Source of the DNA: Desulfarculales bacterium UBA696
Lineage (GTDB): Bacteria; Desulfobacterota; Syntrophobacteria; Syntrophobacterales; Syntrophobacteraceae
Length of the DNA: 11,238 nt
Assembly: GCA_002298995.1 (NCBI GenBank)
Contig: DBMO01000033.1
Span: forward strand, 1-11,238
Reading direction: 5' to 3'
Shown: positions 6,200 to 11,238 of the stretch, one piece after another
Layout of the letters: every line of letters starts with the position of its first letter
Numbering within the stretch: the stretch's first letter is position 1
Notes under the pieces: model-generated
Told to the model about the DNA's origin: nothing
The model's database searches: none
The model's input: the letters and a program-made list of their open reading frames with translations, nothing else
Position numbers and translations under genes: made by a program

Positions 6200-6939
6200 A
6201 AAATCACGGACTTTATCTGCTCGCCAGTGCGTCCGAAGCGCCGTTCGCGGCGCTGGAATTCCTTAAGGGCTTCGATAAAATTCTCCTCGTGGAAATCGGG
6301 CCACAATAGCTCGGAGAAGTAGAGCTCCGCATACGCCAGTTGCCACAGGAGGAAATTGCTGACCCGGATTTCGCCCCCGGTGCGGATAACGAGGTCCGGA
6401 TCGGGGCAGCCGGAAGTGTAGAGATAGCTCGAGAAAAGTTCGGGCGAAATTTCACCCGTCCCAATTCGTCCGCTCAGTATATCCCCGGCGAAAAGCTTTG
6501 CGGCGCGTACAATCTCCTGCCTTCCACCATAGTTGAGGGCCAGGTTGATAGTCATCTTATCGTAGTTTCTGGTTATTTCTTCGGTAGAACGCAGCTGTTT
6601 AAGCACGTACGGGGGTATGTCTTCGGTGTCCCCGATATGGATGAGGCGAATTTCCTTGCTGACCAGGTCGGGAAGTTCGGACTTAAGGAAGCGGTCAAGC
6701 AGTCCCCAGAGCGCCCTGATTTCGGCTTCCGGGCGGTTCCAGTTCTCTTTGGAAAATGCGTAGAGGGTAAGATAAGGTATCCCGAGCCTGCGACAGCAGG
6801 TTACGACCTCTCGAACTGAGCCGGCGCCCTGTTTGTGTCCGAAAACACGGCCCCTCAGTTTTTGTTTTGCCCACCGGCCGTTGCCGTCCATGATTATGGC
6901 CACATGTCGCGGCAGGGTCTTCAAATCGAGTTCGGGCAT
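6190..6939 (-). CDS. uppS: Undecaprenyl diphosphate synthase (cis-prenyltransferase)
   Basis: UppS (IspU) condenses isopentenyl diphosphate onto farnesyl diphosphate to give C55 undecaprenyl diphosphate, the lipid carrier of peptidoglycan and O-antigen assembly. The 249 residues match E. coli length (253). HVAIIMDGNGRWA at 12-24 holds the catalytic Asp18. GRVFGHKQGA follows at 30-39, then SKENWNRP, LNYGGR, and the C-terminal RTGGEIRVSNFLLWQLAYAELYF region that binds diphosphate. The ATG at 6939 directly abuts the frr stop codon (TAAATG), which points to translational coupling. The last residues (LGI plus stop) are encoded by units of the 9-bp repeat array, so the native C terminus may have been replaced or extended. 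Confidence 0.97.
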   Translation of the reverse strand: MPELDLKTLPRHVAIIMDGNGRWAKQKLRGRVFGHKQGAGSVREVVTCCRRLGIPYLTLYAFSKENWNRPEAEIRALWGLLDRFLKSELPDLVSKEIRLIHIGDTEDIPPYVLKQLRSTEEITRNYDKMTINLALNYGGRQEIVRAAKLFAGDILSGRIGTGEISPELFSSYLYTSGCPDPDLVIRTGGEIRVSNFLLWQLAYAELYFSELLWPDFHEENFIEALKEFQRRERRFGRTGEQIKSVILGI

Positions 6940-7497
6940 TTAAGTTTCCAGGATTTCCTTTTCTTTCACACCGCAAACGGAATCGATTTTCTTGACGTAG
7001 TCGTCCGTGATCTTCTGGATTTCATCCTGTGCGCGGAATTGCTCATCCTCTGAGATCGTCTTGTCCTTCTTGAGGTCTTTTATCTTCTCTATGAGATCGC
7101 GCCGGATGTTGCGGACGGCGACCTTGGATTCCTCGGATTTTTTCTTGACGACCTTTACCAGGTCTTTACGCCGATCCGCGGTAAGAGACGGAATGCCGAT
7201 CCGGATTGCTTTCCCGTCGTTCATCGGTGTGAGTCCGAGCTCTGACTTGAGGATGGCCTTTTCGACCTCGCCGACCACCGAGGTATCCCAGGGCTGGATC
7301 ATGATCGTGCGCGGATCGGGAATTGTCAGTGTGGCAAGCTGGCTAAGAGCGGTAGGGGTGCCGTAATAATCCACCCTTATACCTTCCACCAGGGAAGTAG
7401 AGGCCCTTCCGGTGCGCAGCCGCTTGTAATCAAGTTCGAGGGTTTCGACCGCCTTGTTCATGCGGTCGCGAAGTTCGTCGTACACCTTGTCAATCAT
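6940..7497 (-). CDS. frr: Ribosome recycling factor
   Basis: RRF acts with EF-G to split post-termination ribosomes. The 185 residues equal the usual family length. The sequence shows the standard pattern: N-terminal helix MIDKVYDELRDRMNKAVETL, the RTGRAS motif near 28-33, the YYGTPTAL(S/N)QLA segment, PWD near 69-71, and the helical ADRRKDLVKVVKKKSEESKVAVRNIRRD region with its RNA-facing basic residues. The ATG at 7497 lies inside the pyrH coding sequence (8-nt overlap), with GGAGG 9 nt upstream (7511-7507) embedded in the last pyrH codons. Translation is probably coupled to pyrH, as in many bacteria. Confidence 0.97.
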   Translation of the reverse strand: MIDKVYDELRDRMNKAVETLELDYKRLRTGRASTSLVEGIRVDYYGTPTALSQLATLTIPDPRTIMIQPWDTSVVGEVEKAILKSELGLTPMNDGKAIRIGIPSLTADRRKDLVKVVKKKSEESKVAVRNIRRDLIEKIKDLKKDKTISEDEQFRAQDEIQKITDDYVKKIDSVCGVKEKEILET

Positions 7498-8227
7498 TGC
7501 AGGTTTCCTCCACCACTGTCCCGATTGGCTGGCCCATTACAGCCTTTTTGATATTGCCCATTTTCCTCAGATTGAACACGATTATGCGCATCTTCTGTTC
7601 TCTGGCGAGCGATATGGCGGTGGCATCCATCACCTTGAGGTTCCGGTTGAGCACCTCTGAGTAAGTAGTTTTCTCATAGCGCACGGCGAGAGGGTTGAGC
7701 ATGGGGTCGGACTCATAGACCCCGTCTACTTTTGTGGCCTTAAGCAGCACGTCGGCGCCTATTTCGATAGCCCGCAGGGCTGCGCTGGTGTCGGTCGTAA
7801 AGAACGGCAGACCCGTGCCGGCGGCGAAAATCACTATGCGACCCTTTTCGAGGTGGCGAATGGCCTTTCGCCGAATGTAGGGCTCGGCTACTTCCTTCAT
7901 GTCGATGGCCGATTGCACCCTGGTCGTTGCGCCGGCCTTTTCCAGCGCCTGCTGGAGCGCGAGAGCATTCATGACGGTTGCCAGCATGCCCATGTAATCG
8001 GCCGTCGAACGGTCCATCCCCTGGGATGAAGCGGACACTCCGCGGAAAATGTTCCCGCCCCCGATCACAAGAGCAATCTCGACCCCCATCCGGTGCACTT
8101 CGGCAACTTCGGCGGCAATATCGCTCAGCACCCTGGAATCAATGCCGTAGGGCTCCGATCCCATCAGGGCTTCACCGCTCAATTTGAGAAGCACCCGGTG
8201 GTACTTGGGTCTTTCAGTCTCACTCAT
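7490..8227 (-). CDS. pyrH: UMP kinase
   Basis: PyrH phosphorylates UMP to UDP with ATP in de novo pyrimidine synthesis. It is a hexameric cytoplasmic enzyme of the amino-acid kinase fold, usually controlled by GTP and UTP. From ATG 8227 the protein has 245 residues (E. coli 241) and opens MSETERPKYHRVLLKLSGEAL. GGGNIFRG at 56-63, DYMGMLAT at 77-84, the phosphate-binding AAGTGLPFFTTDTSAALRA near 135-153 and KATKVDGVYESDP at 163-175 are all present. In-frame starts at ATG 8257 and TTG 8284 would add 10 or 19 unconserved polar residues. An AAAAGG lies about 9 nt before 8227, so I prefer it, although 8257 cannot be excluded. Confidence 0.95.
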   Translation of the reverse strand: MSETERPKYHRVLLKLSGEALMGSEPYGIDSRVLSDIAAEVAEVHRMGVEIALVIGGGNIFRGVSASSQGMDRSTADYMGMLATVMNALALQQALEKAGATTRVQSAIDMKEVAEPYIRRKAIRHLEKGRIVIFAAGTGLPFFTTDTSAALRAIEIGADVLLKATKVDGVYESDPMLNPLAVRYEKTTYSEVLNRNLKVMDATAISLAREQKMRIIVFNLRKMGNIKKAVMGQPIGTVVEETCND

Positions 8228-8273
8228 TGGGTCGGCCTTTTCCGGGCTGTCTTTCATTATTTCGCCCCGCACC

Positions 8274-8867
8274 CTACTCGCCAAGCTGGTATCTGCAAAA
8301 ACGGCGAACTTCTATCTTTTCTCCTATCTTTGCGATCAGCTCGTTTAAGTAATCCTGGATAGTCTTATCGGGGTCGCGGATAAATTTTTGCTGCAACAGC
8401 GTATTTTCTTCGTAGAATTTCCGCATTTTCCCGTCAACCATTTTTTCCAAAATGTTTTGAGGTTTTCCGGATTCCTGGGCCTGTGCGAGATAAATCCCGC
8501 GCTCGCGCTCGATGATTTCCGCGGGCACGTCTTCGGCTGAAACGCCAAGCGGGTTTGCCGCCGCAATCTGGAGGGCCACATTCTTTACGAATTCAACGAA
8601 ATCTTCGCTCTTGGCAGCGAAATCGGTCTCACAGTTTACCTCGACCAGCACTCCGATCTTTCCGCCGCTATGTATATAGGAATGCACCATTCCATCGGTA
8701 GCTTCGCGGCCCGCCCTTTTCATGGCCTTCGCGAGCCCTTTTTGGCGAAGCAGGTCGACGGCCTTTTCCATGTCTCCGGACGTATCCTGCAGGGCTTTCT
8801 TGCAGTCCATCATGCCGACGTTGGTCCTGTCCCGTAGTTCCTTTACCATTGCAGATGTTATTTCCAA
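8274..8867 (-). CDS. tsf: Translation elongation factor Ts, short form
   Basis: EF-Ts regenerates EF-Tu-GTP by nucleotide exchange. The N-terminal 40 residues form the UBA-like EF-Tu-binding domain (EITSAMVKELRDRTNVGMMDCKKAL). The core contains ETDFAAK at 80-86, whose TDF motif contacts EF-Tu. The protein ends RRFCRYQLGE, the usual family ending. I set the start at TTG 8867, giving 197 residues. A very strong GGGAGGAAG precedes it (GGAGG 6 nt away), and the residues that follow are the normal family N terminus. In-frame ATGs at 8912 and 8972 would add 15-35 residues with no family likeness and lie in or beyond a hairpin. The length suits the short EF-Ts class seen in Thermus and others, against 283 in E. 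coli. Confidence 0.94.
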   Translation of the reverse strand: MEITSAMVKELRDRTNVGMMDCKKALQDTSGDMEKAVDLLRQKGLAKAMKRAGREATDGMVHSYIHSGGKIGVLVEVNCETDFAAKSEDFVEFVKNVALQIAAANPLGVSAEDVPAEIIERERGIYLAQAQESGKPQNILEKMVDGKMRKFYEENTLLQQKFIRDPDKTIQDYLNELIAKIGEKIEVRRFCRYQLGE

Positions 8868-8870
8868 TTT

Positions 8871-8879
8871 CTTCCTCCC
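8871..8879 (-). promoter_or_regulatory. Strong Shine-Dalgarno sequence fixing the TTG start of tsf
   Basis: The minus strand reads GGGAGGAAG then AAA and TTG (8867-8865). The GGAGG core is 6 nt from the start codon. Its strength would compensate for the weak TTG initiator. Confidence 0.8.
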
Positions 8880-8915
8880 GCACGGCAAAACGAGCCGTCC
8901 TAGTTCATTCATTAT

Positions 8916-8941
8916 AAAAGGGCGGGAGTTGCTCCCCGCCC
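8916..8941 (-). terminator. Intrinsic terminator or attenuator between rpsB and tsf
   Basis: On the minus strand GGGCGGGGAG (8941-8932) pairs with CTCCCGCCC (8928-8920, one bulged G) around a short loop and is followed by TTTTAT (8919-8914). The stem is GC-rich and the U-run short, so partial termination is likely. That would lower tsf and all later genes relative to rpsB. The TATAAT formed at the end of the tract (8916-8911) looks like a -10 box but has no matching -35 in the GC-rich stem. Confidence 0.6.
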
Positions 8942-8990
8942 CCGGCATTCCCGCCAAACGCCAAATCATCATTGCGGGACTGCATTATTT

Positions 8991-9024
8991 TAGAAAGAAG
9001 CCCCGGAGTTTCCCCCGAGGCTTC
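8991..9024 (-). terminator. First hairpin after rpsB, weak terminator-like
   Basis: GAAGCCTCGG (9024-9015) pairs with CCGGGGCTTC (9006-8997) with one mismatch around an 8-nt loop and is followed by TTTCTA (8996-8991). It begins 11 bases after the rpsB stop codon. The U-run is broken, so it may mainly protect the rpsB 3' end or act together with the second hairpin 50 bp downstream. Confidence 0.5.
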
Positions 9025-9034
9025 GGGATTTGCC

Positions 9035-9874
9035 TTATTCCTCTTCAGGCGCCTCTGCGACAGGCGGTGCCTCGACGACCGGATTGACAATTTCAACCAC
9101 TGGTCCCTTTTCCTCCTTGCCAAGGATCTGGCCCGCCGGGACTTCTTCGAGCGCCTCGCCCTTATCGCCTTCCGCCTGCTCGACCTCGGAGTGCCTGTCG
9201 CGCCCCTCGATGCATGCATCGGCGATCTTTGACGTGATTAGCCGAATGGCCCGGATCGCGTCATCGTTTCCGGGGATCGGATAATCGATTACATCGGGGT
9301 CGCAGTTGGTGTCAACCACCGCGACGACCGGAATGCCAAGCCGGTTGGCTTCCAAAACAGCTATATTTTCCCGCTGCGTATCAACGACGAAAAGAGCGCC
9401 GGGGAGCCTGGTCATTCTCTTTATTCCGCCCAGGTTTCTTTCCAGTTTTTCGCGCTCGCGGGACAGTACGAGGATCTCCTTTTTGGGGAACCGGTTGATG
9501 CTCCCGTCATCAAACATCTGGTCAAGCTCTTTGAGGCGGTCGATCCTTTGCTTGATGGTCTTGAAGTTGGTGAGCATGCCGCCCAGCCAGCGCTGGTTGA
9601 CGAAGTACATCCCGGCGCGATCGGTTTCCTCGGAAATTGTGTCTCGGGCCTGCTGCTTGGTGCCCACGAAAAGGACGCTCTCGCCCGCCGCGACCGTGTC
9701 AACCACGAATTGGTAGGCGGTATTGAAAAGCCTGACGGTGCGCTGAAGATCTATGATATAGATTCCGTTGCGCGCACCAAAAATGTATGGTTTCATCTTA
9801 GGGTTCCACCGGCGTGTCTGGTGGCCGAAATGGACGCCCGCTTCCAACAGTTGCTTCATTCCTACTACTGCCAT
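9035..9874 (-). CDS. rpsB: 30S ribosomal protein S2 with acidic C-terminal tail
   Basis: S2 binds between the head and body of the 30S subunit and is needed for S1 docking. The 279 residues begin MAVVGMKQLLEAGVHFGHQTRRWNPKM, a canonical S2 N terminus. DLQRT, LFVGTKQQAR, VNQRWLGGMLTNF, VDTNCDPD and PIPGNDDAIRAIRL follow. The start is ATG 9874, with AAAGGAGCT upstream (core 8 nt away). Upstream in-frame starts as far as 10015 lack conservation and would overlap the leader. After the conserved core (about residue 228) come some 50 Glu/Pro/Val-rich residues ending EAPEEE. This makes the protein longer than E. coli S2 (241). Such tails occur in several lineages and are probably disordered. It is the first gene of the minus-strand operon. 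Confidence 0.97.
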   Translation of the reverse strand: MAVVGMKQLLEAGVHFGHQTRRWNPKMKPYIFGARNGIYIIDLQRTVRLFNTAYQFVVDTVAAGESVLFVGTKQQARDTISEETDRAGMYFVNQRWLGGMLTNFKTIKQRIDRLKELDQMFDDGSINRFPKKEILVLSREREKLERNLGGIKRMTRLPGALFVVDTQRENIAVLEANRLGIPVVAVVDTNCDPDVIDYPIPGNDDAIRAIRLITSKIADACIEGRDRHSEVEQAEGDKGEALEEVPAGQILGKEEKGPVVEIVNPVVEAPPVAEAPEEE

Positions 9875-9880
9875 AAAATT

Positions 9881-9889
9881 AGCTCCTTT
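9881..9889 (-). promoter_or_regulatory. Strong ribosome binding site of rpsB
   Basis: AAAGGAGCT on the minus strand, with its AGGAG core 8 nt before ATG 9874. It selects this start over in-frame upstream candidates. Confidence 0.8.
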
Positions 9890-9902
9890 GGTTTTGCCTC
9901 CG

Positions 9903-9944
9903 CCCCTTTGCATCCGGCCAACCGGACACCTAAAGGAAAAGGGG
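9903..9944 (-). promoter_or_regulatory. Structured leader element upstream of rpsB
   Basis: An outer pair, CCCCTTT (9903-9909) with AAAGGGG (9938-9944), encloses a perfect inner hairpin, TCCGG (9913-9917) with CCGGA (9922-9926). It lies 29-70 nt upstream of the S2 start codon. In E. coli, S2 represses its own operon through a structured rpsB leader. Whether this fold has that role is inference. Confidence 0.4.
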
Positions 9945-10114
9945 AGTGCGAATTTTGGTAAATCAGAATTTTCTAACACGATCCAGGCCGCCAAGGCAAC
10001 CAAAAAGGCTCGCATGCCATGCCCGCCGGACCTTCAATCGAGTATCAGAAATATCCGATAGAAGCGCGAAAAGGTACCTGATTGTCCGATCCGCTTTTCA
10101 GTTTAAAATAAAAA

Positions 10115-10120
10115 TATAAT
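10115..10120 (+). promoter_or_regulatory. Perfect -10 box (TATAAT) upstream of xth
   Basis: TATAAT matches the sigma70 consensus in an A-rich context. No good -35 hexamer sits 16-18 bp upstream (CGCTTT at the 17-bp position), so the promoter would be weak or activator-dependent. Transcription would begin near 10127, downstream of the in-frame ATG at 10124. This supports the later start of the xth coding sequence. Confidence 0.45.
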
Positions 10121-10237
10121 TCAATGTTGGCTAAACGCCCGTTTTTATGGGAGTTTAGGAAGGCCGTGGGATGGGTGGCGGCGAAGCCAAACCCGTCACA
10201 CGAACTACGAACCGCCAAATCGCTCATGGGACCTACG

Positions 10238-11029
10238 ATGAAATGGAAAATCGCGACTTTCAATGTAAACGGCATACGCTCGCGCACTGAGGCGGTTATT
10301 TCCTGGATCGCGCAGAACAGGCCCGACGTTATGTGTCTCCAGGAAATAAAGTGCCGCGACGAGGAATTCCCGGCGGAAGCTCTTCGGGAGGTCGGATACG
10401 AGGCAAGCGTTTGCGGGCAGAAATCTTTTCACGGCGTGGCGATTCTCTCCTTGAAAAAGCCTGACGAAGTGCGCCGCGGGTTCGGTGACGGGCTGGGAGA
10501 CGAAGAAGCCCGGCTCATCGCGGTAAAGCTTGGCGCCATCTGGATATTTAACACTTATGTCCCCCAGGGCAGAAGCCCGGAACACCCTGCATTCCTGGAA
10601 AAGCTATCCTTTTTTTCAAGGATTCGAAACCTGCTTGAGAAGGAATTCAGCCCCGAGCAGCAGATAATATGGACCGGAGACCTGAATGTCGCACCAGATG
10701 AAATCGACGTTTTCTCCCCCAGAAGGATGGACGGAAAGATAGGTTTTCACCCTGCGGAAAGGAAAGCCCTGGCGGATGTCATGTCGTGGGGATTTTACGA
10801 TCTTTTCCGGCAACACCATCCGGATGTAAAGCAGTTCACTTTCTGGGATTACCGCCTGCCGGAGAGTTTAAAGCGCAACCTTGGCTGGCGCATCGACCAT
10901 ATACTGGCCACAAAGCCCCTCGCAAAGGCATCCACCGAGTGCCTGGTTGATACAGGCCCACGAGCCGCGCTCGGCCCAAGCGACCACACGCCGGTGTGGG
11001 CGGAATTCGAATTAGGCGATTTGGTCTGA
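10238..11029 (+). CDS. xth: Exodeoxyribonuclease III (ExoA/Xth-type AP endonuclease)
   Basis: This class II AP endonuclease and 3'-5' exonuclease cuts 5' of abasic sites in base-excision repair and removes 3' blocking groups. The 263 residues (E. coli XthA 268) begin MKWKIATFNVNGIRSR. N9 and N11 lie in FNVNGIR, the metal-binding Glu36 in LQEIK, TYVPQG is at 106-111, GDLNVAP with D148 and N150 at 147-153, WRID with D220 at 217-220, and the catalytic SDH at 248-250. All motifs of the endonuclease/exonuclease/phosphatase family are intact. I chose ATG 10238 because the protein family starts there. A GGGA 7 nt upstream is a weak binding site. ATGs at 10226 and 10124 are in frame but add unconserved sequence. 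The gene is divergent from rpsB, with no visible terminator after it. Confidence 0.95.
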   Translation: MKWKIATFNVNGIRSRTEAVISWIAQNRPDVMCLQEIKCRDEEFPAEALREVGYEASVCGQKSFHGVAILSLKKPDEVRRGFGDGLGDEEARLIAVKLGAIWIFNTYVPQGRSPEHPAFLEKLSFFSRIRNLLEKEFSPEQQIIWTGDLNVAPDEIDVFSPRRMDGKIGFHPAERKALADVMSWGFYDLFRQHHPDVKQFTFWDYRLPESLKRNLGWRIDHILATKPLAKASTECLVDTGPRAALGPSDHTPVWAEFELGDLV

Positions 11030-11238
11030 TTCACAGTGTCCAGAGGCATTGGGGCAAAATGTGGTTGCTCGAGGAATTGATTGCAAAATTGAGGTCAGTT
11101 CATAATAAGGGAACCTAACACCCCGAATCGAATGCGACCTTCGGTGAGGCCGGATCAGTGCCCCCCAGGTTATGGCGGGGTCTCCAGGGGCTGATGCCCA
11201 AATGGAAAGTTCCGCCAATCTATAAGTTAGCGAGGGTA

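Larger units (their letters stand above)
9875..10237. other. 363-bp divergent intergenic region between rpsB and xth
   Basis: The left part is the rpsB leader, with its ribosome binding site and the hairpin described separately. The centre (about 10090-10125) is AT-rich and holds the TATAAT assigned to xth. I could not find a minus-strand promoter with acceptable -35 and -10 boxes for rpsB, although one must lie here or be activator-dependent. The plus-strand frame from 10124 is open into xth but has no family likeness before 10238. No RNA gene is recognised. Confidence 0.6.

Noticed and set aside
8911..8916. TATAAT on the minus strand between rpsB and tsf as a tsf promoter
   Set aside because: The -35 position falls in the GC-rich stem with no similarity to TTGACA. 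It is better explained as the U/A tract after a hairpin.
10124..10237. N-terminal extension of exonuclease III from ATG 10124
   Set aside because: The extension has no family likeness, and the predicted transcription start lies at or beyond this ATG.
11030..11238. Possible gene, tRNA or terminator after xth
   Set aside because: The 68-residue minus-strand frame here overlaps the xth end and has no features. I found no cloverleaf and no stem with a T-run.
1..11238. CRISPR array, toxin-antitoxin pair, prophage or defence island
   Set aside because: No spaced identical repeats, no small gene pairs, and no integrase, transposase or nuclease beyond the housekeeping exonuclease III.

Overview
The window is an ordinary chromosomal segment of a Gram-negative bacterium with fairly high GC. 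It is dominated by one long minus-strand housekeeping cluster. Read in the direction of transcription (right to left) the order is rpsB, tsf, pyrH, frr, uppS, cdsA, dxr, rseP, tsaB. In Escherichia coli the same neighbourhood runs rpsB-tsf-pyrH-frr-dxr-uppS-cdsA-rseP-bamA. Here dxr has moved to the far side of cdsA, and tsaB replaces bamA after rseP. I associate this variant with deltaproteobacterial lineages such as the Syntrophobacterales. That taxonomic guess rests on gene order and protein flavour only, with no database search.

Left edge (1-1370, plus strand): a strong intrinsic terminator closes an unseen upstream gene. A short imperfect direct repeat and a good sigma70-type promoter follow. 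The promoter drives a secreted or membrane-anchored protein with a Tim44-like domain. A gap of about 570 bp (1371-1942) then separates it from the end of the large operon. Several frames are open in that gap, but I cannot support a gene there.

Main operon (1943-9874, minus strand): the genes join translation (ribosomal protein S2, EF-Ts, ribosome recycling factor, and TsaB for the t6A tRNA modification), pyrimidine nucleotide supply (UMP kinase) and envelope construction (undecaprenyl diphosphate synthase, CDP-diglyceride synthase, DXP reductoisomerase of the MEP isoprenoid pathway, and the site-2 protease RseP). pyrH-frr overlap and frr-uppS abut, which suggests translational coupling. Three spacers carry structure of their own. 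Two hairpins lie between rpsB and tsf. A palindromic array of degenerate 9-bp repeats lies between uppS and cdsA. A hairpin with a U-run overlaps the likely ribosome binding site of dxr. At least two genes, tsf and rseP, appear to start with TTG.

Right edge (9875-11238): a 363-bp divergent intergenic region holds the rpsB leader on one side and a TATAAT box for the plus-strand exonuclease III gene on the other. The last 209 bp show no convincing gene.

I see no phage, CRISPR, toxin-antitoxin, defence or biosynthetic system. The items worth a second look are the non-coding ones: the 9-bp repeat palindrome, the unexplained 570-bp gap, and the hairpins inside the operon.
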